DNA of 64,000 nucleotides from Planctomycetota bacterium (GTDB lineage: Bacteria > Planctomycetota > Planctomycetia > Pirellulales > Lacipirellulaceae). This document shows, one piece after another, positions 1 to 8,882 of this stretch (within the stretch, counting starts at the first letter, position 1; the number at the start of each line of letters is the position of its first letter). The stretch spans positions 62,001 through 126,000 of the forward strand of contig JAJRSE010000017.1 in NCBI GenBank assembly GCA_024278955.1, in the 5' to 3' direction. Both the position numbers and the translations under genes were made by a program. The notes under the pieces are model-generated. The model did not search any database. It had not been told where the DNA came from and saw only the letters and a list, made by a program, of their open reading frames with translations.

Positions 1-1061
1 ATCCGAACGATACGGCTGTAGCGTTCTTTGCGACCGGTCCGCTGATTGAAGTATTGCTCGCCTTTTCGGATGGTGCCTTGGTAGACTCGCATGAAGGAGA
101 GTTGGCCATATTCGTCGTCGGCGATTTTGAATGCCATGCCGACGAAGGGTTTGTCGGGGTCGCTGTCGAGCTCGACTTTTTTCTCTATGTCGGTCGTCTC
201 GGAAGCGATGGTGGTGCGATCGAGCGGCGAGGGCAGGTAGCGGTTGATCGCGTCCATGAGCGGCTGGACGGCGGTGTTTTTGTAAGCCGAGCCGAGATAG
301 ACGGGCGTGAAGCCTTGGTCGATCGTAGCGGTACGAATCAGCTCGTGAATCAGCTGTTCGGGGACTTCTTCTTCAGAGAGAAGGAGCTCCATGAGTTCGT
401 CGCTGTACATCGAAAGCGACTCAAGCATGGCGGCACGCGAGGTGGCGGCTTTTTCGATGAGATCGGCGGGGATGTCTTCTTCGCGGACGTCTTCGCCGTT
501 AGAACCATCGAAGTAGAAGGCCTTCATCGTGACCAGGTCGATGATGCCCTTGAAGTTTTCTTCTTTGCCAATAGAAATCTGCATCAGTACCGCGTCGGCA
601 CCGAGCTTTTCTTGAACTTGTTCGACGACCGAGTCGGGATCGGCCCCGGTGCGATCCATCTTGTTGATAAACGCAAGGCGAGGAACATGGTATCGCTTCA
701 TCTGACGGTCGACCGTCATCGATTGCGACTGCACACCACCGACGGCGCAAAGGACCAGCACGGCACCATCGAGCACGCGAAGGCTACGTTCGACCTCGAC
801 CGTGAAGTCGACATGGCCCGGGGTGTCGATGAGGTTGACTGTGTGGCCGTCCCACTCGACGGTCGTGGCCGCACTGGTGATCGTGATGCCGCGTTCTTTT
901 TCAAGCTCCATGTGATCCATGGTAGCGCCGTCACCGCCGCCGCGGACGTCTTCGATTTTATGGATCCGGCCAGCATAGAAAAGGATGCGCTCGCTCAGCG
1001 TGGTTTTGCCAGAGTCGATGTGCGCGGAGATACCGATGTTGCGAACTTTACGAAGGTCCAT
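1..1061 (-). CDS. fusA: Elongation factor G, N-terminal part (runs off the window)
   Basis: Translational GTPase that drives ribosomal translocation in the cytoplasm. The minus-strand frame starts at the ATG complementary to 1059-1061 ([16 protein letters not shown]) and stays open to base 1, giving about 353 codons of a protein normally near 700 residues. Visible motifs are the P-loop AHIDSGKT, the switch I region with [13 protein letters not shown], the G3 motif DTPGHVDF, the G4 motif NKMD, and the start of domain II ([18 protein letters not shown]) at the window edge. A GAGG lies about 11 bases before the start. The upstream neighbour is a divergent membrane protease, so this copy is not preceded by rpsL-rpsG as in the classic str operon. 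It could be one of several EF-G paralogues. Identification is very secure. Confidence 0.96.
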   Translation of the reverse strand, partial: MDLRKVRNIGISAHIDSGKTTLSERILFYAGRIHKIEDVRGGGDGATMDHMELEKERGITITSAATTVEWDGHTVNLIDTPGHVDFTVEVERSLRVLDGAVLVLCAVGGVQSQSMTVDRQMKRYHVPRLAFINKMDRTGADPDSVVEQVQEKLGADAVLMQISIGKEENFKGIIDLVTMKAFYFDGSNGEDVREEDIPADLIEKAATSRAAMLESLSMYSDELMELLLSEEEVPEQLIHELIRTATIDQGFTPVYLGSAYKNTAVQPLMDAINRYLPSPLDRTTIASETTDIEKKVELDSDPDKPFVGMAFKIADDEYGQLSFMRVYQGTIRKGEQYFNQRTGRKERYSRIVR

Positions 1062-1617
1062 TTTATGTCTTAGCCTCTACTCAAACGTCAAAAAAATTCG
1101 CTGCAGAAGCGGATACGCCGCAAGCAGCACATGAGAAAAATATGGAAACCCCTTGAGACGACGGTCTAGGGGCTAGTACACAAGAGAAAATAGGGCAGCT
1201 GTTGTCAGCCTATCTCGAGGCGGGACGAATTGGCTATTTTGTCTCGTTATGGTCCTAATGGCTAGTGCAAACTGGAGAAATCATGGTGATATCTGTTGGG
1301 CCACTAGAACAGTCCAACTAGGCTTTGTCAGAAAACTCCTACTTTTCTCGATAGAGATGCTTGCCCAATTTCATAGATCGGCTCTGTTGGACTTATATCA
1401 TCGGCATACTGGGGGCCGCGATTAGAATGTAGATTGGGCGAATTTACGCCAAGCGTTTTAAGCGTTAAGTTGTTTGATTGTAAACAGATAGGGAAACCGG
1501 CAATCGTTTGAGGTGAGTTTTTAGCTAGCGGAGTGCGATGGCAAGGAGGTGCCCCGTTTTTTGTCTTTGGCCGAAGGCGGGGGCGGTTGTTGTCGAGCGA
1601 GTTTTTTGGAGATTGCC
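1062..1617. other. Divergent intergenic region between fusA and the CPBP protease gene
   Basis: About 550 bases with no convincing gene. It holds the presumed divergent promoters. A small hairpin at 1149-1172 (CCCCT/AGGGG plus AGAC/GTCT around a GACG loop) lies in the fusA leader on the minus strand. An AT-rich stretch is visible around 1455-1495. An AGGAGG at 1543-1548 sits directly against a GTG codon and is too close to be a normal ribosome binding site for it. Nothing else was recognised. Confidence 0.5.
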
Positions 1618-2541
1618 ATGGGCAAAACGGGGAAAGAAAAATTTGAATCTGAGGGGCAGCCGGAAGCTCGGGCCGAGAAATTGCCCTCGGGGTGGCTTTC
1701 TCGCTGGCCCTGGGTGACGTTTTTGTTGCCGATGTTGGTCTACATGGTCATGGGCACGTTCGAGCCGGCTCGGCCAGAAGTCGATCAGACAGACGAAGTG
1801 GTTACAGAATTTGATCGGCAAATCCAGGAGTCGTTTGGCGAAGAAGAGGGGCTGTTGCCAACGATTCGCTACGAACACTATCCCTATGTGTACACCACGA
1901 AAATTGTTCTTACCCTTGTGGCGATGATTTTTGTTTGGCCTGGCTATCGGACGCTTCCCTGGCGTGTGAGTGGAATGAGTGTGGTGGTGGGCGTCGTTGG
2001 CGTGGTGCTGTGGATTGTGCTTTGTCGCTTGGAACTTGAAGTCAAGCTGGTTGGCCCGCTTGACCGTTTTTTGGGAAACATGCTGTCGTCGGAAGTTGTG
2101 GAAGGCGAGCCGCCTTCGATTGGTCTGGTGGGGTACTTTGGTGGGGGCGGCCGGAGCGCGTACAATCCGCTTGAAGAGTTACGAGGGATGGGCGCCTGGG
2201 CTTATGTGTTCTTGGCGATTCGCTTCCTAGGGCTTGCGATCGTGGTGCCGGTGATCGAAGAGTTTTTCCTACGCGGCTTTCTGATGCGGTACGTCGTGCA
2301 GCCGAACTGGTGGCAGGTGCCCTTTGGCACGGTCAATCGGACGGCATTGATTGCAGGTACCGCGATACCCATCTTAATGCACTTGCCGAGCGAGTATTTT
2401 GCTTCGCTGGTTTGGTTTAGCCTCGTGACGTGGCTTATGGTACGTACACGAAGTATAGGCAACTGCGTTGTTGCCCACGCGATCACGAACTTCCTGTTGG
2501 GAGTTTATGTCGTGGTGAGCGGCGAGTGGCATCTGATGTAG
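1618..2541 (+). CDS. CPBP-family intramembrane metalloprotease (CAAX protease-related)
   Basis: Predicted polytopic membrane protease of the CPBP/Abi (CAAX prenyl endopeptidase-like) family, 307 residues. The first glutamate motif reads EEFFLRGFLMR and is followed by HLPSEYF and then HAITN, matching the conserved EExxxR, H and HxxxN signature in transmembrane helices. Several hydrophobic segments are evident (LLPMLVYMVMG near the N-terminus, LTLVAMIFVW, a long VVVGVVGVVLWIVL helix, and the C-terminal motif helices). The ATG at 1618 is chosen because GGAG lies six bases upstream; the same frame is open from a GTG at 1549. The arrangement resembles the CAAX-related proteins found beside exosortase systems, but no exosortase is visible here, so the substrate is unknown. 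Confidence 0.8.
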   Translation: MGKTGKEKFESEGQPEARAEKLPSGWLSRWPWVTFLLPMLVYMVMGTFEPARPEVDQTDEVVTEFDRQIQESFGEEEGLLPTIRYEHYPYVYTTKIVLTLVAMIFVWPGYRTLPWRVSGMSVVVGVVGVVLWIVLCRLELEVKLVGPLDRFLGNMLSSEVVEGEPPSIGLVGYFGGGGRSAYNPLEELRGMGAWAYVFLAIRFLGLAIVVPVIEEFFLRGFLMRYVVQPNWWQVPFGTVNRTALIAGTAIPILMHLPSEYFASLVWFSLVTWLMVRTRSIGNCVVAHAITNFLLGVYVVVSGEWHLM

Positions 2542-2597
2542 GAGAGGGGCGAGAGGGTGGAGGTGAGGGGTGAGTTCCCTGCCGCAATTTTTGCGTT

Positions 2598-4205
2598 CTA
2601 TCGATCGGTTGCTTCGTAGGCTACTTGTGCGACGCCGCCGACGGGTTCGGTTCGGAAGGGCGTGTTCTGTTCGTAGAGTCGCATCCGCTGGTGGTAGTCG
2701 GTTTTTGCTTGATTGGGAGCAATCGCAAGAGCCTCGTTGAGCGTTTCGATTGCTTGCTGGAACTGCCCGGCATTGGCTTGTGCGGCAGCGAGTGTGTCGA
2801 GAGCGACGTGACGATCGCCGTAGTCGAATTTGAGAGCCCGTTGTGCGCCCATGAGTGCGTTTTCGGCATCGCGGAATTCACGTTCGGGACAAGTTGATAA
2901 GAGCCAGGAGCCGTTGCGATAGGCGTGAGCAAACTCAGGATTGACCTCGACCGTATGGGCGTAGGCGGCCAAGGCTTTGTGGTATTGCCCCATGTCGGCT
3001 AGCAAGTCTCCCCGGCTGCAAAGGATTTCGGCATTGGCGGGGTCGGTCTCAATGGCCGCATCGAAATGGGCCAATGCTTCGTCCCATTGGCCTAGCATGT
3101 GTTGGATGCGAGCCATGCCTAGTCGGGCTTTGGAGAGGGTGGAGTCTAGCTCGAAGGCCTTTTGGTAGTCGGTAAGCGCTGACTGCAAGTCGTTGGCCTG
3201 GACGAACAATGTTGCGCGGTTGAGATAGGCTTTGGGGTATTTGGGGTTTAGTCGGGTGACAAGATTGAAGTCGTCGAAGGCTTCGGCAAAGGAACCCGCT
3301 TGTGCGTACGAGACGCCACGATTGTGGAGGGCTCGCCAGTTCTTCGGGTTGTTTTCGACCGCGGCGCGGAAGTCGGCCTCGGCCAATTCTTGTTGCCCTT
3401 CGTTTGCTCGCAACCGGCCTCTGCGATTCAAGGACCAGGAGATGAGCTGACGCGAAAACACTTGCTGTTCTTGGTTTGCGCCCATGCGGATTGCCTGGAC
3501 TGCTTGTTTGAGAATCTGCGTGTAGTCGGATTCGCGACTGGCTTGTAGCGATAAGGTGTGGGCTTCGATAAGCAACTCTGCGGTCGGCCCGGGCGCATTC
3601 ACAGGTTCTTGATGATCGGCTTGTCGCACTCGCTTAAACAGTTTTTTGGATTGGGTATTTCGCTTGACTGGCATGAGCTTGCGTGAGGCCGTGAGCAGGG
3701 CATTGGAGAACCGGTTGGTTCCGTTTGGGCCAGCCGCCTGTGGTGCGCGAGACTTTTTTTCTGGGTGTGCCTGGTTGGCTAGCTGAGCGGTTGGCTCTTT
3801 TGTTTCAGAGCGGAGAGGCTGAACCAAGGGGAGGAGTTGATGTTGAGAGACGATCGCAAGGTCGCCTCGCGCTGAAGCGGGTTTCGTCGGAGCTGGTTTC
3901 TGAGTGAGGCGTGCTGTGGTTCGGCGCAGGTTGGGTGCGCCGGCTCGCTGTGCGATTGGTTTAGGAGCAGCGGTCGGTACGACAAACGCGATCGAGCCGC
4001 GAGCCGAGGCCGAAGGGCCGCTTGCCGAGGTTTGATCGGTGGCCGTGACTACGATTGTCGAACTCGATTTGATTGTCGAACCCGCGTTTGTCTCGGCAAC
4101 TAGCGCGCTGCTGGCTCCGTTCGAGAAACCAAGCCCTAGGAACAATGCGAGGGCCGCAGGGAGGAGTTGGGTGCAGATCTTTGAGTCGGTAAATTTTGGA
4201 TCCAT
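2598..4205 (-). CDS. Secreted or periplasmic tetratricopeptide-repeat protein
   Basis: A 535-residue protein with an N-terminal signal-type hydrophobic stretch (about residues 14-30, LLPAALALFLGLG), a Ser/Thr/Pro/Ala-rich low-complexity region to about residue 200, and a C-terminal half made of tandem TPR units (about residues 265-520). Typical TPR signatures include NWRALHNRGVSYAQAG, AYLNRATLFVQANDLQSALTDY and AEILCSRGDLLADMGQYHKAL. It probably acts as a protein-protein interaction scaffold outside the cytoplasm; no enzymatic domain is seen. It lies downstream of fumC on the same strand, with a hairpin between them, so it is probably a separate transcription unit. Specific function not assignable. 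Confidence 0.8.
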   Translation of the reverse strand: MDPKFTDSKICTQLLPAALALFLGLGFSNGASSALVAETNAGSTIKSSSTIVVTATDQTSASGPSASARGSIAFVVPTAAPKPIAQRAGAPNLRRTTARLTQKPAPTKPASARGDLAIVSQHQLLPLVQPLRSETKEPTAQLANQAHPEKKSRAPQAAGPNGTNRFSNALLTASRKLMPVKRNTQSKKLFKRVRQADHQEPVNAPGPTAELLIEAHTLSLQASRESDYTQILKQAVQAIRMGANQEQQVFSRQLISWSLNRRGRLRANEGQQELAEADFRAAVENNPKNWRALHNRGVSYAQAGSFAEAFDDFNLVTRLNPKYPKAYLNRATLFVQANDLQSALTDYQKAFELDSTLSKARLGMARIQHMLGQWDEALAHFDAAIETDPANAEILCSRGDLLADMGQYHKALAAYAHTVEVNPEFAHAYRNGSWLLSTCPEREFRDAENALMGAQRALKFDYGDRHVALDTLAAAQANAGQFQQAIETLNEALAIAPNQAKTDYHQRMRLYEQNTPFRTEPVGGVAQVAYEATDR

Positions 4206-4410
4206 GCTTCAAGGTCCAGCAATGAGGGTCTTGTTATTGCAAGCTTCGCGTTTTTTGCAGCTTCGGGGGCGCACAAAGAATGGGCACCTCGGTCCTATCT
4301 ATCGGCTGGGCCTTAAATGCACCGTAACTAAATTTACCGAAAGAACCGGAAAGATGAGTGCAGACTGCCCACATTGTCGGTGCGGCAGTGCTAGCAGTGG
4401 GTGGGGAGAC

Positions 4411-4452
4411 GGGTGCCCGCTTCACACTGCTGGCAAGCCAGCAGTGGCACCC
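4411..4452. terminator. Strong nested hairpin just downstream of fumC
   Basis: Inner stem CACTGCTGGC/GCCAGCAGTG (4425-4446) is a perfect 10-bp stem with a two-base loop. It is enclosed by GGGTGCC (4411-4417) and GGCACCC (4446-4452). It begins 16 bases after the fumC stop codon on the minus strand. There is no U-tract, so it may be a dispersed palindromic repeat or an mRNA-protecting stem rather than an intrinsic terminator. A partial copy of the same motif (CAGTGCTAGCAGTG) lies at 4386-4399. Confidence 0.5.
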
Positions 4453-4467
4453 GAAAACCAAGCAGTG

Positions 4468-5883
4468 TTAGACCGAAGGGCGTGTCATTGAGTCGGGGTC
4501 GAGTAGTTCGTCGAGTTTGCTGGCGTCCAGAATTTCTCGGTCGAGGCAGAGTTGGCGGATCGTTTTGCCCGTTTTGAAGGCATCTTTTGCGAGGGCGGCA
4601 GACTGTTCGTAGCCGACGACTGGTGCTAGCGAAGTGACCATCATCAGCGATTGGTCGATTAACTCGAGGCAGCGTTCTTCGTTGACTTCTAAGTCGACCA
4701 AGAGTTTGTCGACAAAGACGTCGGAAGAATTTGCTAGCAGTTTTACCGATTCAAGAAACGCATCGATCATGACCGGCATCGCGACGTTGAGCTCGAACAA
4801 CGAGCCAACGCCGCCGAGGGCGGCAGAGGTAACGGTCGCGTCGTTGCCGAGGACTCGACAGACGACCTGCATAACGGCTTCGCACATGACCGGGTTGACC
4901 TTGCCCGGCATGATGGAGGAACCAGGTTGCGTGGCAGGGAGGCTAAGCTCGAAGATTCCGCAGCGAGGGCCTGAGCCTAGGTGGCGAATGTCGTTAGCGA
5001 TTTTTGAAAGCGAGACCGCAATCGTTTTCAGCTCGCCATGAGCTGCGACAAACGAATCTTTTGCCGCTTGAGCTTCGGGGTGGTTGGCTGCTTCTTGAAA
5101 ATCGTTGTCGAGCTTGGCCGAGAGGGCCTTGCAGACGCGACTAGCAAATTCGGGGTGAGTGTTGATGCCGGTGCCGACGGCGGTGCCGCCGATGGGGAGA
5201 TTCTCTAGCGTTCGCTGCAATGCTCGGTTGGCTCGTGTGGCAGCGTAGCGAGCTTGTGCGGCGTAGCCCGAGAAGACCTGGCCGACGCGAATCGGTGTCG
5301 CGTCCATCAAGTGGGTCCGACCGATTTTGACTAGCGAGTCCCATTTGGTCGCCTTAGCTTCGAGCGCGTCGGCCAGTTTGGATAAGGCGGGCACGAGGTT
5401 GTCGGCAATTTGGCTTGCGGCAGCGATGTGCATGGCGGTCGGGAAAGTGTCGTTCGACGACTGACCCATGTTGACATGGTCGTTCGGATGGACGGTGCCC
5501 TCTTTGCCTTTTGCGCCGATGCCGAAGCCGAGTTTTTCGTTGGCGAGGTTGGCGATTACCTCGTTGGCGTTCATGTTGGTTGAGGTGCCTGAGCCGGTTT
5601 GGTAGATGTCGACCGGGAATTGGGCGTCGTGTTGGCCTGCGGCCACTTCGTTGCAGGCGGCAATAATTGCGTCGGCTCGCTTGGCGTCGAGCTTGCCGAG
5701 GTCGACGTTTGCCTGGGCACAGGCGGCCTTTAAGTGTCCGAAGGCGTGGATTACGGCAGCGGGGACGGGTTCGTTTGCGATGGGGAAGTTTTCGATCGCT
5801 CGGGCGGTCGAGGCTCCGTAGAGGGCCTCGGCGGGAATTTGCATTTCGCCCATGGTGTCGCGTTCGGTGCGTGTTTTGCTCAT
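4468..5883 (-). CDS. fumC: Fumarate hydratase, class II
   Basis: Reversible hydration of fumarate to malate in the TCA cycle; cytoplasmic homotetramer without an iron-sulfur cluster. The 471-residue length matches the family. Conserved blocks are present: TGSGTSTNMNANEV, HPNDHVNMGQSSND (residues binding substrate), GRTHLMDATP with the catalytic His, GGTAVGTGIN, and the fumarase/aspartase signature GSSIMPGKVNPV with the catalytic Ser loop. The start MSKTRTERDTMGEM fits the family's usual N-terminus. Citrate synthase is also in this window (24.1 kb) but not linked. Very secure. Confidence 0.97.
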   Translation of the reverse strand: MSKTRTERDTMGEMQIPAEALYGASTARAIENFPIANEPVPAAVIHAFGHLKAACAQANVDLGKLDAKRADAIIAACNEVAAGQHDAQFPVDIYQTGSGTSTNMNANEVIANLANEKLGFGIGAKGKEGTVHPNDHVNMGQSSNDTFPTAMHIAAASQIADNLVPALSKLADALEAKATKWDSLVKIGRTHLMDATPIRVGQVFSGYAAQARYAATRANRALQRTLENLPIGGTAVGTGINTHPEFASRVCKALSAKLDNDFQEAANHPEAQAAKDSFVAAHGELKTIAVSLSKIANDIRHLGSGPRCGIFELSLPATQPGSSIMPGKVNPVMCEAVMQVVCRVLGNDATVTSAALGGVGSLFELNVAMPVMIDAFLESVKLLANSSDVFVDKLLVDLEVNEERCLELIDQSLMMVTSLAPVVGYEQSAALAKDAFKTGKTIRQLCLDREILDASKLDELLDPDSMTRPSV

Positions 5884-5984
5884 CGGATGCTCGGTTTTTT
5901 TGTGTGAGAGGGCTTGGCTGAGTACGTCGTTGCCGATGGCGCTAACTTACCGCTTGCGAGAGTGGCTCGCAATCCGGTTGATTT

Positions 5985-6935
5985 CTAAGCCGCATTGCCG
6001 GCCGATGAGTCGACGTGAACATCCATTTGAGGGAAGGGGATTCCGATGCCGGCTTGGTCGAGTTCGATTTTGATGGCTCGAATCAACGCCTGTTTGGCAT
6101 CGCCAAAGTTTTCGCCGCGGGCCCAGATTCTTACCGACCAGTCGACGCTTGAGGCCCCCAGGCCGCTGAGCACGACCGCGGGCTCCGGGTCGTTGACGCG
6201 TTGGGTGACCGTGCTAATAGCTTTTTCTAGTACCTTTCGGGTTTCGTCGATATCGGCGGCGTAGTCGGCACCGACTTCGATGTCGATGCGGCGGACCGGA
6301 TGGTAGGTGATGTTTTCGATGACCGCCCCAAAGATTTCGCTGTTAGGGATAATAAATCGGCGGTTGTCGAAGGTGTCGATTGCGGTGGTGAAGAGCTCGA
6401 TTTCGTAGACTTTGCCAAGATTGCCTGCGATCGAGACCACGTCGCCAATTTTGTAAGGACGAAAGACCAGCAGCATCGCCCCGGCTGCGAAGTTCGAGAG
6501 CGTGCCCTGAAAGGCCAAACCTACGGCGAGGCCAGCGGCACCAATGACGGCGGCAAAGCTGGTGGTTTCGACTCCGAAGTAGCTGAGGCAGGTGAGGGCC
6601 GTGAGCCCTAAAATCATCCAACGCACGAACTTGGACATAAAAGTGGTGAGTGTTTCATCGAACTTCACTCGCCGCAGGCCGGTTCGTACAAGCATCGAGG
6701 CCCAGCTCGAGATGGTCCATGCGAGCACCATTAAGATCACGACGAACATTGCGCGTAAGCCGTAGTAAGTCGCGACGTAGATCCAATGGTCTTGGGTGAA
6801 CTCGCCCCAACTTAAACTGGAGAATTCGTTGAGGGTGTTTGTTTTCCAAGGGTCGGAACCGACGGGATGTTTTTTTGCGAGGGTTTCCGCAATTTTTGCG
6901 GGGGCAGTTTGAGCAAGTAGAAGCAGATTCATCAT
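5985..6935 (-). CDS. Small-conductance mechanosensitive channel, MscS family
   Basis: A 316-residue membrane protein releasing solutes on hypo-osmotic shock. After an N-terminal, possibly periplasmic, segment (residues 1-55) come hydrophobic helices at about 60-80 and 95-115, then the pore-lining TM3 signature GAAGLAVGLAFQGTLSNFAAG, and then the MscS beta domain (FRPYKIGDVVSIAGNLGKV, RRFIIPNSEIFG) and the C-terminal alpha/beta domain. The N-terminal MMNLLLLAQTAPA looks like a short signal sequence. It stands alone between fumC (same strand) and the divergent scpB. Family assignment is secure; ion selectivity is not determinable. Confidence 0.93.
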   Translation of the reverse strand: MMNLLLLAQTAPAKIAETLAKKHPVGSDPWKTNTLNEFSSLSWGEFTQDHWIYVATYYGLRAMFVVILMVLAWTISSWASMLVRTGLRRVKFDETLTTFMSKFVRWMILGLTALTCLSYFGVETTSFAAVIGAAGLAVGLAFQGTLSNFAAGAMLLVFRPYKIGDVVSIAGNLGKVYEIELFTTAIDTFDNRRFIIPNSEIFGAVIENITYHPVRRIDIEVGADYAADIDETRKVLEKAISTVTQRVNDPEPAVVLSGLGASSVDWSVRIWARGENFGDAKQALIRAIKIELDQAGIGIPFPQMDVHVDSSAGNAA

Positions 6936-7085
6936 TTTGACGACTTTTAGTACACACGAAGAAGGTGGAAATGAACAACCAAAGGTCGCTATCTATCCTG
7001 TATGCGCCAGCTTGTCGAGATCAGCACGGTGCTAGCATGGCAGCGCTCTTGCTGAGGCGAAGGCTCTGGTCGTATTATTTCGCCG

Positions 7086-7820
7086 ATGAGTTCAACCAAG
7101 CCAGAAAAAGAAAAAAACGGGACGGCGTCGGAAGCTGGTGGGGAAGCTGCGCAAGGGCGGTTTTCGCTGCATCGGCTGTCTGCCGCGTTTGCCCGGCTGT
7201 CGGGTGTTCCGGACTCGAAGCCAGAGGCTCCGGAAGTTGCTGATTCGCTCGAAGAGGTTGAAGAGAGCGGAGTGGTCGCCTCGTCGGTAGGCGATGTCGT
7301 TTCGCCTCGGATGATTGTCGAGGGGATGTTGTTTGTCGGCAACAGCGAGGGCAAAGCTTTGACCAGCCGCCAGTTGGCTGCCAATATTCGCGATGTTTCG
7401 CCCAAAGAGATTGACGAGTTGGTCGTAGAGCTGAACCGGGGTTATGTCGAAGCCAATGCTGCCTACGAAGTGGTGAGCGAAGGGGCCGGCTATCGGTTGC
7501 AAATTCGGCCCGAGCTGGACGCGATACGACATCGATTCGGTGGCAAGGTACGAGAAGCCAAGCTGACGACTTCGGCGATCGAGGTGCTTTCGGTCGTTGC
7601 CTACCGGCAACCAATTTCGGCCGACGAGGTCGGCAAGCTTCGCAATTCAAGCAGCCGAGCTGCGCTCAATCAATTAGTCCGGCGAGGGTTGTTGCGACTC
7701 GATCGCAACGCCGATTCGCCTCGAAGACCGACCTATCAAACGACCGAACGATTCAACGGGCTGTTTCAAATCGCCTCGGCAGCCGAGCTTCCGCGAAGCG
7801 AAGAATTGGACGACTGCTGA
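7086..7820 (+). CDS. scpB: Segregation and condensation protein B
   Basis: Kleisin-interacting subunit of the SMC-ScpA-ScpB condensin that organises and segregates the chromosome. The 244-residue protein has a charged N-terminal extension (about residues 1-75, low complexity) followed by the two winged-helix domains: RMIVEGMLFVGNSEGKALTS, EIDELVVELNRGY, GYRLQIRPEL, and the hallmark TTSAIEVLSVVAYRQPIS, then LVRRGLLRL and YQTTERFNGLF. Start at ATG 7086; no clear Shine-Dalgarno is seen, and GTG alternatives further in would remove only the variable extension. scpA is not adjacent, so the two genes are unlinked here. Confidence 0.92.
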   Translation: MSSTKPEKEKNGTASEAGGEAAQGRFSLHRLSAAFARLSGVPDSKPEAPEVADSLEEVEESGVVASSVGDVVSPRMIVEGMLFVGNSEGKALTSRQLAANIRDVSPKEIDELVVELNRGYVEANAAYEVVSEGAGYRLQIRPELDAIRHRFGGKVREAKLTTSAIEVLSVVAYRQPISADEVGKLRNSSSRAALNQLVRRGLLRLDRNADSPRRPTYQTTERFNGLFQIASAAELPRSEELDDC

Positions 7821-8165
7821 GAGATGTTTGATGTGAGAGGTTTGGTTTTTGATGTGCGGGGTGTTTTTGCGTTTTTCGCGGGCAAGAAGGTGCGTAGCTC
7901 GAAGCAGGAAGCAGCCCTAGCTCTGTAGAGGGGCTGGTTTGATTCTAGTTTCCGTGCTCTAAGTCGTTTTGTATAGAAGGTTTAGGGCAGATCGCGGGAA
8001 ACTGGCCCTAGCGACGCATGGCGGTCTTGCTAGAATCCCCGCCTTCTTTATCGAACAATGCCTTTATTGAATTCAATGAAGGCGAAGTCCCTCGGCTTTC
8101 GTTAGGCACGCCCCGTTGTGGCGCGGTAGCAAGCTACGATGGCCGCTTGATTGGTACTTTGTTTT
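7821..8165. other. Intergenic region upstream of rpe with a 24-bp palindrome
   Basis: About 345 bases with no supported gene. At 8060-8083 there is a near-perfect 24-bp palindrome centred on GAATTC (arms GCCTTTATTGAA / TTCAATGAAGGC, one mismatched pair). It could be a protein-binding operator or a transcript hairpin for the rpe unit. A 15-codon open frame starts at ATG 8058 but has no family match I can recognise and no ribosome binding site. Confidence 0.4.
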
Positions 8166-8858
8166 ATGTCGCAATCTGATCCTCTCGTCCAGCTCAGCGA
8201 AGCATCGCCGGTGGTTCTCCCATCGCTGCTGCTCTGTGATTTCGGAAATTTGGAGCGAGAGGTACAGCGTTTGGAAGAGGCAGGAGTCCAAGGGTACCAC
8301 CTGGATGTGATGGATGGCGACTTTGTGCCGAATATGAGCTACGGGTTGCCCATTGTGGAAGCGATGCGTCGGCTGACCGATTTGCCGTTGGACGTGCATT
8401 TGATGATTTCGAATCCGAGCAAATACGTGCGTCAATTTGCCGAGGCCGGTGCCGACGTGCTCACGATCCATGCCGAAGCCGTCGAAGATCCTCGGCCCGT
8501 GCTTGAAAAAATTCGGGCCCAAGGAGTTGGCTCAGGGCTTGCGATCAACCCTCCGACTTCGGTCGAGTCGATCGAGTCGTCGCTTGGGCTTTGCGATTTG
8601 GTGTTGGTGATGAGTGTGATGCCTGGTTTTGGCGGGCAAGCATTCGACGCTACGGCACTTGAAAAGCTGCGAATATTGCGATCGAAGTTGCCTGACGAGG
8701 TGCTGTTAGAGGTTGATGGCGGCGTGAATGAGGAGACGATTTCGGCCTGTGGCGAGGCGGGAGCGCAGTTGTTGGTCGCTGGTTCGGCGATTTTTTGCAA
8801 ACCAGATTATGTCGCCGCTGTGTCGCATTTGACGCAGTTGGCAGGCGCGAGTTGCTAA
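8166..8858 (+). CDS. rpe: Ribulose-phosphate 3-epimerase
   Basis: Interconverts ribulose-5-phosphate and xylulose-5-phosphate in the pentose phosphate pathway; cytoplasmic TIM barrel with a divalent metal. Diagnostic motifs are VVLPSLLLCDF at strand 1, HLDVMDGDFVPN (metal ligands His, Asp), PLDVHLMISNP, VMSVMPGFGGQAF, and LEVDGGVNEETI with the catalytic Asp. The start is taken at ATG 8166; the frame is also open from TTG 8151, and neither has a convincing Shine-Dalgarno. The next gene starts only 24 bases downstream, so they are likely co-transcribed. Confidence 0.95.
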   Translation: MSQSDPLVQLSEASPVVLPSLLLCDFGNLEREVQRLEEAGVQGYHLDVMDGDFVPNMSYGLPIVEAMRRLTDLPLDVHLMISNPSKYVRQFAEAGADVLTIHAEAVEDPRPVLEKIRAQGVGSGLAINPPTSVESIESSLGLCDLVLVMSVMPGFGGQAFDATALEKLRILRSKLPDEVLLEVDGGVNEETISACGEAGAQLLVAGSAIFCKPDYVAAVSHLTQLAGASC

Positions 8859-8882
8859 GTAATTCCTGAGGTTTTTTGAACG

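Noticed and set aside
54..1073. Long plus-strand open frame (339 codons) opposite fusA
   Set aside because: The minus strand encodes EF-G with all GTPase motifs; the plus-strand translation has no domain and is an antisense by-product of codon bias.
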